Position numbers and translations under genes: made by a program
Shown: in pieces, positions 18,681 to 27,848 of the stretch
Numbering within the stretch: position 1 is the stretch's first letter
Layout of the letters: the number at the start of each line of letters is the position of its first letter
Notes under the pieces: model-generated
Database searches by the model: none
What the model saw: the letters and a program-made list of their open reading frames with translations, nothing else
What the model was told of the DNA's origin: nothing
NCBI GenBank assembly: GCA_000597885.1
Contig: CP004371.1
Location: forward strand, 806,001-870,000
From: Flammeovirgaceae bacterium 311
GTDB taxonomy: Bacteria > Bacteroidota > Bacteroidia > Cytophagales > Cyclobacteriaceae
Reading direction: 5' to 3'
DNA: 64,000 nucleotides

Positions 18681-19982
18681 ATGTCTTTAACGCTGGTTCT
18701 TTTTATTGTAAGCCTGCTCTGGCTCATCCTAGGTAGCATCATTAACAAGCTACAGCAAATTTTTTTAACCGAACCCATCGTAGCGCTTATCACAGGCGTA
18801 ATGGTTGGGCCTGTTTTTAGCCTGATTACCCTTGCTCCGGAACAGCAGCACCAGGTATTAGAGTGGGGAGCAAAGCTCACCATCACGATGAGTCTGATGG
18901 CGGCCGCCTTAAAAATGAAACATAGTTACCTGATGACGCATAAGCAGATGCTCTCTGTCCTGGTGCTTGGCAGCATGCTGCTCATGTTTGTTTTTTCCAC
19001 CCTGTTGGTAAAGTTCATTTTGGGAATAGAATGGCCAATGGCAATCCTGATCGGAGCTGTGGTCACTCCTACAGATCCGGTAGTTTCCTCCTCCATGATT
19101 TCGGGAAAATATGCCGATAAGTATCTGAACAACAACATTAAAAGTAGTATCATTTTTGAATCAGGCGTTAACGATGGGCTTGCATTTCCGCTCGTAGCCA
19201 TCGGCTGGATGCTGTTTGAACCTGCAGGGATAGACTGGTCCCAGTGGGCTGTAAAGGATGTGGGCTATCAGAATATAATGGCTGCTGCTGCCGGTGCGTT
19301 GATCGGCTATCTTGCAGGGCTGGTCATGCACAAGGCTCATAAGGCTAATTTTATGAGCCAGAAAACTCTTTTATCCTACTCAGTAGGTCTTGGTATTCTG
19401 GTGCTCAGCTTGCTGGAATTGCTGCACATGAATGGTATCATAGGTGTATTTTTCGCAGGCCTGCTGTTTAACCGGAAAATAAAGAAAATAGAGGATCTGG
19501 AGGAAGAAAGAGTACAGGAGGCAATGGAGCGCCTATTTACCATTCCTGTCTTTTTTTTACTTGGCATGTTTATACCCTGGCAGGATTGGCTGGTAATGGA
19601 CTGGCCCCTCCTGCTGCTTATACCTGGCATACTGCTCTTCCGCCGCATACCTGCTTTGATTTTACTGAAACCAGCCCTGAAGCAAATCAGCAGGTGGCCC
19701 AGGGTGCTCCTGATCGGCTGGTTTGGCCCAATAGGTGTAGCAGCTTTATTTTATGCAATACACTCCTTAAAAAAAACCGGCTACGAAGATGTATACATCA
19801 TTACTACCGCAGTAATCACTGCCTCTGTAATGATCCACGGCCTTAGCAGTATTCCCATATCGCGCCTCTACCACCGGCATGATGTAAATAATGTGGAGGG
19901 CGACAGCGAAGAAGAAAATAACGAAGACAGCAGTCAGGAGGAACAGAATGAAACGGAAGGCAAGGCACAAATGGCCGGCTAA
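18681..19982 (+). CDS. Cation:proton antiporter (CPA1/NhaP type)
   Basis: The 433-residue membrane protein has about twelve helices and the CPA1 signatures GAVVTPTDPVVSS (residues 127-140) and FESGVNDGLAFP (about 160), where the ND pair carries the transported ion or proton. It exchanges Na+ or K+ for H+ at the inner membrane. The C-terminal 35 residues are very acidic (GDSEEENNEDSSQEEQNE), a feature common in halotolerant relatives and a possible ion or pH sensor. Ion specificity cannot be read from sequence. Starts at ATG 18681 with no gene in the 278 bases before it. Confidence 0.92.
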   Translation: MSLTLVLFIVSLLWLILGSIINKLQQIFLTEPIVALITGVMVGPVFSLITLAPEQQHQVLEWGAKLTITMSLMAAALKMKHSYLMTHKQMLSVLVLGSMLLMFVFSTLLVKFILGIEWPMAILIGAVVTPTDPVVSSSMISGKYADKYLNNNIKSSIIFESGVNDGLAFPLVAIGWMLFEPAGIDWSQWAVKDVGYQNIMAAAAGALIGYLAGLVMHKAHKANFMSQKTLLSYSVGLGILVLSLLELLHMNGIIGVFFAGLLFNRKIKKIEDLEEERVQEAMERLFTIPVFFLLGMFIPWQDWLVMDWPLLLLIPGILLFRRIPALILLKPALKQISRWPRVLLIGWFGPIGVAALFYAIHSLKKTGYEDVYIITTAVITASVMIHGLSSIPISRLYHRHDVNNVEGDSEEENNEDSSQEEQNETEGKAQMAG

Positions 19983-20067
19983 GTGATCTATGTCTCTGCC
20001 CTCTGCTGTATCCTTTACACGGTCCCTCCCATCATCTAATAACCATTTGAAAAAGAGGTGAAAACCA

Positions 20068-22584
20068 CTATTTAGATGGTGTCTTGCCAAGTGCCAGCAA
20101 ATTTGCCAGTAAGCGGTAGGCACCAGGCACCCCGGCAGGTAATTGCCTGAACCAGCTGTAAGCACCATACACATAATAACCACTGCCGACAGGTGCCACC
20201 AGCAGCCCCCCCTCCAGCGGCTGTTCTCCTAAGTCGTTACTGGCGATCAGCGGCTGCCATTCGGCAGACCAGGAATCGGCAAAATAAAGCCCTCGTTCCT
20301 GCACCCAGCCTTCAAAATCTTTGCCTGTAATTTTATTGGGGTAGTTTAAAGCCGGGTGGTTGGGAAGCAGCAGTTTTACCGGCGCCAGCTCGTTGGTAAC
20401 CCTTCCGCGGCCTAACTGCAGAGCATAAGGAGCAATGTTTTGCGTAACAAGCTCATGGCTGGTATTATACTGAATCACCACTACACCCCCTCCTCTGGCA
20501 TAATCTTCCAGCGCCTTTTGGTTATGCCTGAGCACTTCCTGCGTATTAAAAGCTCTTATACCAAGCACAACAGCATCGTACTGGCCCAGCTGTTCTGCTG
20601 TAATAGCTGCAGGATCAAGTATGCTTACACTAAAACCCACACGTTCCAGGTGAGATGGTACGGCATCGCCCGCACCCATAATATACCCTATTCTGTCACC
20701 TTCACGCTTAAGATCCATACGTATCACACCTATTTTAGCTTCCGGGAAAAGAGTCTGTACGGGAAAGTGAGGCGCTACTATAGTTTCATAACCTTTGCTG
20801 TAATTGCTGCCATCAAGTCTGGCAAATACTTTTATCGCACCGCTTCCTGCTTTCTTTGGTGGAATGATCTGAAACTGATAGCTGCGTTCTTCTCCTTTTC
20901 TGAAATTTTCCAGTGAAACAGCTGCAGGTTCTGAACGCCAGCCCTCTGGCAATCCTAGGTTTAGATTGCCATTACCAAAATCTTTGCCGGCCCTTACCCT
21001 TACAAAAAGTTGCTGTGGCTCATCATTGGCAAAAATAAGCTGATCCTGAACTGGCGTAACCATTACCGGAGGTGTCACCACAAAGGGCTGGTACAGCTCA
21101 CCGACTGCCGGATTCACATGTTTGTGGACCAGCGGAACAGTATGAGACAATTCCAGTCCCTCCACTAAAAAAGTAAACGTTACATTGATAGGTGCAGGGT
21201 TCTCCGCTTGTCCGGTCATCTCCACCTGTTCGAACTTATACATGCCTACACCAGGCTCCTGCACCAGCCAGTAAGGCTGCGAGGGTGGTATATGGGCGGG
21301 TATGGTAATACTTCTGTTCAGTATCCGGGGTTCATTAGCCTGCAGATCCAGATTCAGGGTACTGTCCCACTTAACAGCCGGCAAAGAAATCTTAACAAGC
21401 TTCACAGTATTTGCCGAACGGTTTACAGCCTCCAGCTTGATGGCTACTTCAGAGGCAGGAGCCACTCCAGTTTCTCCTGTAGATGCTTCTGCATACAAAC
21501 CTGCACTGGCCCTGATAATTTCTTCTACTTCCTCCAGCTTAATATTTTTATAGGGGTTTTCCGGCAGGCTTTGTATGGCTTTATAGAGCTGCACCAGCTC
21601 CGAAATAGAACGGCCTGGCTCCAGCGGATCAAAACGATGCTGCAGCTGCCTTACCAGGGCGGCAATTTTATCTCCACCACTCACGCGGCTCCAGTCGGTG
21701 TTGATCCCTGCTAAAAGATTGCCTCCCTGTGGTGCTTCTCCTAAAATTGGCATCAGGTATTCACTAGCATTTTCACGCGAGAGCGCAGCGCCAAACCCCT
21801 GACTGCGGTGCATGCTGCGGCTTTCGGCTGCCAGTTCGGGATAAGATTTTCCAAGGAGCGGGTTATAGCCTCCAATGTTCAACTGCAGGAGACCCGTGGT
21901 ATCAAACTGCTCTTCCCTGCCACGGAAAAACCAGGAGGAGGTATTCCAGAGTAGCCGTTTAGGCTGCCAGGTTTGCAGGTACTTTAGCTGTTCCGGAAAA
22001 CGCCTTGGATCGGCAGCTGCCTTAAATGCCTCTGCTGCAAGAATAGCAGAAGCTGTATGATGTCCATGGGTAACACCGGGTTCGGTACTAAAACGGGTGA
22101 TGATCACATCCGGCTTAAATTTACGGATTACCCAAACTACATCGGCCAATACTGCCTCCTTGTCCCAGATCTGAAAGGTTTCATCAGGATGTTTGCTAAA
22201 GCCAAAATCGTTGGCACGGGTAAAGAACTGGGTACCACCATCTATCTGGCGCGCCTGCAGCAGCTCCTGGGTACGAATAAGCCCCAGTCGCTCCCTTAGT
22301 TCCGATCCGATCAGGTTCTGTCCGCCATCGCCGCGTGTCAGGGAAAGGTAGGCAGTACGATATTTCTTTTCATTTGCCAGCCAGGCAATCAGGCGGGTAT
22401 TTTCATCGTCGGGATGGGCTGCCAGGTACAGCACAGAGCCCAGTACCTCCAGCTTTTGCAGAGCAAGTTGTATATCTGAAGAGGTTTGTACGGGTGGCTT
22501 TTGCGCTATCGCAGCCAATCCGCAAAACAGACCCAACAGCAGGCATGTAAGGAATTTGTTGTTTACAGAACGTTCAAAAGCCAT
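20068..22584 (-). CDS. Secreted PIG-L family deacetylase (large, with beta-rich and GATase1-like regions)
   Basis: I set the start at ATG 22584 (MAFERSVNNK), which yields a clean signal peptide ending AIA and 838 residues; the longer frame to 22749 runs through the divergent promoter and lipoprotein gene. The PIG-L/LmbE zinc site is AAHPDDE (His57, Asp59, Asp60) plus HGHH (His173, His175, His176). PIG-L enzymes remove N-acetyl groups from GlcNAc-containing substrates. The middle is beta-rich and the C-terminal 200 residues, with YDAVVLGIRAFNT and YARGGGVVVIQYNTS, resemble a glutamine-amidotransferase-like fold without an obvious catalytic Cys. The glycan substrate is unknown. Confidence 0.88.
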   Translation of the reverse strand: MAFERSVNNKFLTCLLLGLFCGLAAIAQKPPVQTSSDIQLALQKLEVLGSVLYLAAHPDDENTRLIAWLANEKKYRTAYLSLTRGDGGQNLIGSELRERLGLIRTQELLQARQIDGGTQFFTRANDFGFSKHPDETFQIWDKEAVLADVVWVIRKFKPDVIITRFSTEPGVTHGHHTASAILAAEAFKAAADPRRFPEQLKYLQTWQPKRLLWNTSSWFFRGREEQFDTTGLLQLNIGGYNPLLGKSYPELAAESRSMHRSQGFGAALSRENASEYLMPILGEAPQGGNLLAGINTDWSRVSGGDKIAALVRQLQHRFDPLEPGRSISELVQLYKAIQSLPENPYKNIKLEEVEEIIRASAGLYAEASTGETGVAPASEVAIKLEAVNRSANTVKLVKISLPAVKWDSTLNLDLQANEPRILNRSITIPAHIPPSQPYWLVQEPGVGMYKFEQVEMTGQAENPAPINVTFTFLVEGLELSHTVPLVHKHVNPAVGELYQPFVVTPPVMVTPVQDQLIFANDEPQQLFVRVRAGKDFGNGNLNLGLPEGWRSEPAAVSLENFRKGEERSYQFQIIPPKKAGSGAIKVFARLDGSNYSKGYETIVAPHFPVQTLFPEAKIGVIRMDLKREGDRIGYIMGAGDAVPSHLERVGFSVSILDPAAITAEQLGQYDAVVLGIRAFNTQEVLRHNQKALEDYARGGGVVVIQYNTSHELVTQNIAPYALQLGRGRVTNELAPVKLLLPNHPALNYPNKITGKDFEGWVQERGLYFADSWSAEWQPLIASNDLGEQPLEGGLLVAPVGSGYYVYGAYSWFRQLPAGVPGAYRLLANLLALGKTPSK

Positions 22585-22592
22585 GAAAACTT

Positions 22593-22609
22593 TATTTTTG
22601 GCAAATATA
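22593..22609. promoter_or_regulatory. Back-to-back -7 boxes for divergent lipoprotein and PIG-L genes
   Basis: Two matches to the Bacteroidota -7 consensus TAnnTTTG lie in the 37-base intergenic space: TATTTTTG at 22593-22600 (plus, 21 bases before the lipoprotein ATG) and TATATTTG on the minus strand at 22602-22609 (17 bases before the PIG-L ATG). No good -33 TTTG is seen for either. The arrangement would make the two promoters mutually occlusive. Confidence 0.4.
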
Positions 22610-22621
22610 ATTCTAATACAA

Positions 22622-23170
22622 ATGAATAAGAATAAGATTTTAGCTACTCCCTTCCTTGCTTTAATGTTACTGGTGCTGGCTTTATCAGGATGTGAAAAAG
22701 TAGAAGACCGGGTTAAATTCTCTTTCCACGATTCGGCCAACATCACCATCCCCTCTCAAAGCATTATTTCCGCCGGCTTTTTGAAAATACCCTCTCCAGA
22801 GGTGCAAACATCTTCGCAACAGGCTTTTGAAAACAACAACACACAGGCAAAATATGTAAAAGAAGCCAAACTTACAGCGCTATCGCTTAGCATTACTTCT
22901 CCACAGAGCCAAAGTTTTTCATTTCTAAACGAAATAAAGCTGTACATCAGTGCACCTGGTCAGGAGGAGGTACTCCTGGCTTCCAAAATTAACATACCTA
23001 ATTCTGTAGGCCAGGAGCTGCCATTAGATGTAACGAATGTGAACCTGAAACCATATATACAGGGAGATTCTTACACGATTCGCTCTGAAGTAAAAGTAGA
23101 TGAGGTGACAACCCAGGAAATTAAGATTAGGGCAGACATGCACTTCAGTGTAACAGCCGATGTGTTTTAG
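22622..23170 (+). CDS. Small lipoprotein of unknown function
   Basis: The start at ATG 22622 (MNKNKILATP) gives 182 residues with a signal-peptidase II site VLALSGCEK. After the lipid-modified Cys (about residue 26) the mature part is beta-rich without cysteines or membrane segments, and includes INIPNSVGQELPLDVTNVNL. I do not recognise the family. It is divergent from the PIG-L gene with a shared promoter space, and its stop is followed immediately by the ABC exporter relic in the same frame. Confidence 0.75.
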   Translation: MNKNKILATPFLALMLLVLALSGCEKVEDRVKFSFHDSANITIPSQSIISAGFLKIPSPEVQTSSQQAFENNNTQAKYVKEAKLTALSLSITSPQSQSFSFLNEIKLYISAPGQEEVLLASKINIPNSVGQELPLDVTNVNLKPYIQGDSYTIRSEVKVDEVTTQEIKIRADMHFSVTADVF

Positions 23171-23881
23171 CATGCTGGTACCCTGGGTCTTGCCCTAATT
23201 ATATGGGTGCATCATTCCAGTGCATTGGTTGATGATACGCTGGCCTTTGTAGGTCCTTCGGGTTCTGGCAAATCTACACTGGTAAAGCTGCTGGTAGAAT
23301 CATACACCCCCCTCAGGGGTGAGATTACTTATAATGATGTGCCGCTTAGGGAAATTCTCATGAACACGGCACGCCGCCAGTTTGGCTTTGTTACCCAGGA
23401 TACCTCTCTGTTCTCGGGCAGCCTGCGCGAAAAACTGCTGTTTGTAAAACCCGATGCTACCGACGCAGAAATGCTGGATGCCCTGCATAAAGCAGCGGCC
23501 ATGGGCATACAGAACCAGTCTGGCAAAGGACTGGACACACCAATTGGCGAAGGGGGCATGATGCTATCCGGGGGCGAAAAGCAGCGCATTTCCATTGCCC
23601 GCTCTCTGATCCGCAATCCGAAGCTATTGATTTTTGATGAAGCTACCTCTGCCCTCGATTCGCTCACTGAAGATGAAATAACAGAAACCGTAAAGAATGT
23701 TTCACTATCCCGAGAACGCATTACCATCCTGATTGCCCACCGGCTTTCTACTATTCTGCATGCCAACAGCATTATAGTACTGGAAAAGGGTAAGATTGTA
23801 GAAACAGGTAACCACTAGCAGCTGCTGGAGCAAAAGGGGCTCTACTATGCCATGTGGCGCCAGCAAATTGGTGAAAGGTAA
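23171..23881 (+). pseudogene. Decayed ABC exporter (truncated, internally deleted, in-frame stop)
   Basis: The frame directly after the lipoprotein stop reads AGTLGLALIIWV, which resembles the last membrane helix of an ABC exporter, then jumps to the ATPase domain at DTLAFVGPSGSGKST; the linker and first ATPase strands are missing, and so is the whole upstream membrane domain. The ATPase part keeps Walker A (GPSGSGKST), Q-loop, signature LSGGEKQR, Walker B LLIFDEATSALDS and the AHRLST His. An in-frame TAG at 23816-23818 follows VETGNH, exactly where intact proteins continue, and the same frame resumes LLEQKGLYYAMWRQQIGER to a TAA at 23881. Three lesions together make a pseudogene call strong. 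A shorter ORF from GTG 23207 could still be translated as a lone ATPase, but without a membrane partner. Confidence 0.88.
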
Positions 23882-23908
23882 GCGAAAAAATTAAGGGTGA
23901 TTGATAAG

Positions 23909-24550
23909 TTATACACCGATAGGCTCTCGCTGGCCCAGGTGGCGCGGATTTTTGCGCAGTACGTACAGATCCAGCACGGCCATGGGCCGGGCCAGGAATT
24001 CACGGAATAGAATATTAACTGATTCCCGAAAGGGCAGCTCTTCTGCAGCATAGGCAACAGTTTTCATGTCATAGAAATCGCCAATGAACACTGCCCGGTA
24101 GCTATGGAATTTTTGTGTAACAACTACTAACTCTTCCTGTCCAAATATCTTCTTGCTGCGCACCATCGAATCAAGGGTACGCAGGCCTGCATAATCCAGG
24201 GTAATGGCAGAATCAGGGATTCCCCACTCCAAGAGTGCTGCTTTCATATCACGTGGCTCGTTATAATACTGTGTGCGGTTATCGCCACTAAGGATCAGGT
24301 GCTTTACCTTCCCTTCCTTATAGAGCCGTGCGGCTGCTTCAATCCTGTTTTTGAAATAGGTATTGGGGCGTCCGTCAGCAAAACGCTTGCTGGTGCCCAA
24401 TACCAGTGCAACATTGCGTTCAGGCACTTCCCGCAATTCAGTATAAACCTGATTGGTAGTGGAAAGAATTACCCAGATGTTGCAGGCTAACAGCAATAGG
24501 ATTACTGCAAACACTGATGTTAATACAACTTTAAGCAGGTCCTTGATCAT
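23909..24550 (-). CDS. SanA/YdcF family envelope protein (DUF218)
   Basis: The 213-residue protein has one N-terminal membrane helix (about 8-30) and a DUF218 domain closely following E. coli SanA: LVLGTSKRFADGRPNTYFKNRI, then HLILSGDNRTQYYNEPRDM, and LDYAGLRTLDSMVRSKKIFGQ. SanA affects envelope barrier function (vancomycin resistance at high temperature); the biochemical reaction is not settled. The start overlaps the end of trmH by 20 bases, so translation is probably coupled. It ends 27 bases from the ABC relic, which points toward it. Confidence 0.88.
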   Translation of the reverse strand: MIKDLLKVVLTSVFAVILLLLACNIWVILSTTNQVYTELREVPERNVALVLGTSKRFADGRPNTYFKNRIEAAARLYKEGKVKHLILSGDNRTQYYNEPRDMKAALLEWGIPDSAITLDYAGLRTLDSMVRSKKIFGQEELVVVTQKFHSYRAVFIGDFYDMKTVAYAAEELPFRESVNILFREFLARPMAVLDLYVLRKNPRHLGQREPIGV

Positions 24551-25226
24551 GGTTGCGCTTGAATTCGCTTTCTATGATGTTCGCACGTTTTACAAGTGTA
24601 CGGTACCACTGTAAACGTAGTTCCTCAGTTTCCTCCTCACTCAATTGCCATTTATTTTCGCTAAGCCTGATGCGCTGCATAAGCGTATAGGTACACATGG
24701 CTGCACTTACGCTTAGATTATAACTTTCAGTAAATCCCCACATGGGTATACGTACATAATAATCGGCATTTTCCAGTGCAGTGCTGCTTACCCCCTCCTG
24801 CTCATTGCCAAACACCAGCGCTACCGGTCTGTCAATGGGTAGTTGTTCCGGATAATAACCCTCTGTATGCGGAGAGGTAACTGCTATGGCATAGCCTTTA
24901 TCCTTCAGCGCCTGAAGGCAGACAGCCGTGTTATTGGACTCGTTTTCCCCGTAACGGTAAACATCCACCCACTTGATGGCTCCCTTTACAATGCCCGGGT
25001 TTGCCTCGTATTCCTTATGCTGCTCAATAAAATAGAAATCCTGCATGCCCAAACACTCCACCGTACGTAACACAGCACTCGCATTGTGGGGCTTCTGTAT
25101 ATTTTCGAGTACAACGGTTAAATATCGGGTGCGGTTTTCCAGGGCAGTTTCGATAAGCCTTTTCTTGTTTTCTGACACTACATTCCCCAGTACCTGGCTT
25201 AGTTCCGTTCTGATGTTACGGTCCAT
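24531..25226 (-). CDS. trmH: tRNA (guanosine(18)-2'-O)-methyltransferase, SpoU family
   Basis: TrmH methylates the ribose of G18 in the D-loop of tRNA using SAM. The 231-residue product has SPOUT motif 1 NIQKPHNASAVLRT, motif 2 ALVFGNEQEGVS and motif 3 IPMWGFTESYNLSVSAAM, whose order and spacing match TrmH rather than TrmL. I choose ATG 25226 (MDRNIRTEL), because the longer frame to 25271 runs backward through the parC terminator hairpin. The first gene of a pair with sanA-like. Confidence 0.88.
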   Translation of the reverse strand: MDRNIRTELSQVLGNVVSENKKRLIETALENRTRYLTVVLENIQKPHNASAVLRTVECLGMQDFYFIEQHKEYEANPGIVKGAIKWVDVYRYGENESNNTAVCLQALKDKGYAIAVTSPHTEGYYPEQLPIDRPVALVFGNEQEGVSSTALENADYYVRIPMWGFTESYNLSVSAAMCTYTLMQRIRLSENKWQLSEEETEELRLQWYRTLVKRANIIESEFKRNHDQGPA

Positions 25227-25230
25227 ATGT

Positions 25231-25266
25231 AAAAAAAGAAAAATGCAGGCTCTAAACCTGCATTTT
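25231..25266 (-). terminator. Rho-independent terminator of the parE-parC operon
   Basis: Read on the minus strand, a 10-bp perfect stem (AAAATGCAGG / CCTGCATTTT) with a 7-base loop is followed by TTCTTTTTTT, 60 bases after the parC stop and just before the trmH start. Confidence 0.85.
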
Positions 25267-25325
25267 ACCACTATTTATTTTATTAGGGGCTGGAAAGCAT
25301 GCAACCGGTACGGCGGCAAAAAGGA

Positions 25326-27848
25326 TCAGAACAAGCCTAATTGTTCCTTTTCGCTCTTGCCATTGGAGGAGATAAGTTTTACCCCTTTGATTTTACCCAG
25401 GTTCAGCTTATTGCCCATAGCTTTCCAGCCACGTAATTCGGCAAGCACATCTACATCAAATAAGGCTTTTTCTTTCTGATTGGCTTTTTCTGAATACTCC
25501 ACCTCAATTTGAGGCTGCGATTCACTGCTGACCACCGCTACATATGAACTCCTGGCTTCGCTGATAAAGCTAAACTGCTTGTCTACCGTAGAGGTCTCAA
25601 TCTTAAATCGCTTTACAAACCAGCTCTTGCTGTTACCATCGTAATAAACGGCCGAAATAACCTTGTCAGGATTGAATTTTTCGATCAGAAGCAGGTTCTC
25701 AAAATCATAACGGTTGGTAAGCTCATAATTGGTAAGCTCGTAATTGCCATTTTTGTAGATTACCAGAATGCGCTCTTCGCCATGGAAAGAACCCAGCTGT
25801 TTGCCGCGGCCATCGGTATTAATGCGGCCTACGGAATCATCGTAATAAACTTCAAGCCCGCCCAGGGTAGATACACCCTCGCGTTTCAGCTGCACCCGCC
25901 GCACAGGATATTTTGTCAGAATATTACCGCCTGCACCACGACCTTTTATTTCCTGTGTGGCAAAATCGAAATCAAATACCTTGATCTTGGCCTTGCTGGC
26001 TGCTGTTAAATACACCGTGACCACCTCGGCCTCGCCATTGGGGTTAGCCGTAAAGTAGAGCAGCTTAGAACCTTTGCCCCCTTTGGTAACATCATACTCT
26101 TTATCGCGCGTAATGCCCAGCACCTGAAAGCGCTTTACCATGGCCCGGCCACTTCCGCCATCTACATAAATGGCATTGTACACCATTCGCTCATCGTTTT
26201 TGCGGAACACGCCTACGTGTATGATGTCTTTGCCCACAAAGGCTTTGTCCTGAATTTTCTGGATCACATAGCCACCATCACGCTTAAAGACGATGATGTC
26301 ATCTATATCGGAACACTCACAAACAAATTCATCTTTCTTCAGGCCATAGCCGATAAAACCTTCGGCACGGTTAACATACAGTTTTGCATTGTTAGCAGCT
26401 ACCTGTGCGGCCTGTATGTTGTCGAAATTTCGAATTTCAGTTTTACGCTCTCTGCCCTTGCCAAACTTTTGCTTCAGGTTCCTGTAATAGGCAATGGTGT
26501 AATCTACAATATTAGCCAGGTTGTGCTCGGTTTCGGCCAGCTCCTCCTGCAAACGTTTCATCAGCTCATCTGCCTTAAAGCTGTCGAATTTGGAGATGCG
26601 TTTAATCTTGATTTCCGTCAGGCGCACAATATCCTCTTCCGTTATTACACGGTAAAAGTCTTTCTTATATGGCTCCAGCCCAAGGTCTATACGATGGATA
26701 ACCTCTTCCCAGGTAGTGGCTTCCTCTATATCACGGTATATACGGTTTTCAATAAAGATCTTCTCCAATGAGCTAAAGAGAATTTTTTCCAGCAACTCAT
26801 CGCGCCTGATCTCCAGTTCCCGCGTAAGCAGATCAACCGTTTGCTGGGTGTTATAGGCAAGAATATCGTTCACGCTCATAAAGCGTGGCTTCTCCTCCAC
26901 AATCACGCAGGCATTGGGGCTGATGCTAACCTCACAGTCGGTAAAGGCATAGAGCGCATCTATGGCTACATCGGGCGACTGCCCCGGTGCCAGATGAACC
27001 TCTATTTCTACCTCGGCTGCAGTATTATCGATCAGCTTCTTGATCTTGATCTTACCCTTATCATTTGCCTTGATGATAGATTCAATAAGGCTGGTGGTGG
27101 TGGTACCAAAGGGTATTTCCTTGATCAGCAGTGTTTTCTTGTCCTGTTCCTCAATTTTAGCGCGTACGCGTACTTTACCTCCACGCCTGCCTTCGTTGTA
27201 CTCACTGAAATCGGCATGACCTCCGGTAGGAAAATCAGGAAAAATACTGATACTCTTGCCGCGCAGTATATCAATGGAAGCATCGATCAGCTCAATGAAG
27301 TTGTGCGGCAGCACCTTGGTGCATAAACCAACGGCAATACCTTCTACGCCCTGTGCCAGCAGCAGCGGAAACTTAACCGGCAGTGTTACCGGTTCTTTTT
27401 TACGACCATCGTAGCTAAGCTGCCAGCGGGTTGTCTGTGGGTTGTACAGGATCTCCAGAGCCAGTTTGCTGGGACGTGCCTCTATATAACGGGCTGCCGC
27501 AGCACTGTCGCCGGTGCGCACATCACCCCAGTTACCCTGGGTGTCGATGAGCAGGTCCTTCTGGCCCATATTTACGGTAGCATCGGCAATGGAGGCATCA
27601 CCATGCGGGTGATACTGCATGGTTTGCCCAATGATATTCGCAACTTTATTATAGCGGCCATCGTCCATCTCACGCATGGCATGCATAATGCGGCGCTGTA
27701 CCGGCTTAAAACCATCTTCAATGGCAGGTACGGCCCGCTCCAGAATTACATAGCTGGAGTAATCCAGAAACCAGTTTCGGTACATCCCATCCACATGCTC
27801 TACATTATGGATGGTTTCGTCGTTATGTTGCTCCAGTTCGTTATCCAT
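25326..27848 (-). CDS. parC: DNA topoisomerase IV subunit A (type IIA)
   Basis: The 840-residue product is the DNA-cleaving subunit that unlinks daughter chromosomes. It opens with YSSYVILERAVPAIEDGFKPVQ-type sequence, contains QYHPHGDASI, and the catalytic tyrosine lies in AAAARYIEARPSK (Tyr121). The coiled-coil and exit-gate region follow, then a C-terminal beta-pinwheel-like domain (about 490-800). It lacks an obvious gyrase-type GyrA-box and sits with a 648-residue ParE-size partner, both favouring topoisomerase IV over gyrase. The start overlaps the end of the upstream sensor gene by 8 bases. A gyrA call cannot be wholly excluded. Confidence 0.88.
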   Translation of the reverse strand: MDNELEQHNDETIHNVEHVDGMYRNWFLDYSSYVILERAVPAIEDGFKPVQRRIMHAMREMDDGRYNKVANIIGQTMQYHPHGDASIADATVNMGQKDLLIDTQGNWGDVRTGDSAAAARYIEARPSKLALEILYNPQTTRWQLSYDGRKKEPVTLPVKFPLLLAQGVEGIAVGLCTKVLPHNFIELIDASIDILRGKSISIFPDFPTGGHADFSEYNEGRRGGKVRVRAKIEEQDKKTLLIKEIPFGTTTTSLIESIIKANDKGKIKIKKLIDNTAAEVEIEVHLAPGQSPDVAIDALYAFTDCEVSISPNACVIVEEKPRFMSVNDILAYNTQQTVDLLTRELEIRRDELLEKILFSSLEKIFIENRIYRDIEEATTWEEVIHRIDLGLEPYKKDFYRVITEEDIVRLTEIKIKRISKFDSFKADELMKRLQEELAETEHNLANIVDYTIAYYRNLKQKFGKGRERKTEIRNFDNIQAAQVAANNAKLYVNRAEGFIGYGLKKDEFVCECSDIDDIIVFKRDGGYVIQKIQDKAFVGKDIIHVGVFRKNDERMVYNAIYVDGGSGRAMVKRFQVLGITRDKEYDVTKGGKGSKLLYFTANPNGEAEVVTVYLTAASKAKIKVFDFDFATQEIKGRGAGGNILTKYPVRRVQLKREGVSTLGGLEVYYDDSVGRINTDGRGKQLGSFHGEERILVIYKNGNYELTNYELTNRYDFENLLLIEKFNPDKVISAVYYDGNSKSWFVKRFKIETSTVDKQFSFISEARSSYVAVVSSESQPQIEVEYSEKANQKEKALFDVDVLAELRGWKAMGNKLNLGKIKGVKLISSNGKSEKEQLGLF

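Noticed and set aside
22585-22749. Extended N-terminus of the PIG-L gene
   Set aside because: It would run through the opposite lipoprotein gene and destroy the signal peptide; ATG 22584 gives a clean one.
25227-25271. Extended N-terminus of trmH
   Set aside because: It would translate back through the terminator hairpin of the parC operon.
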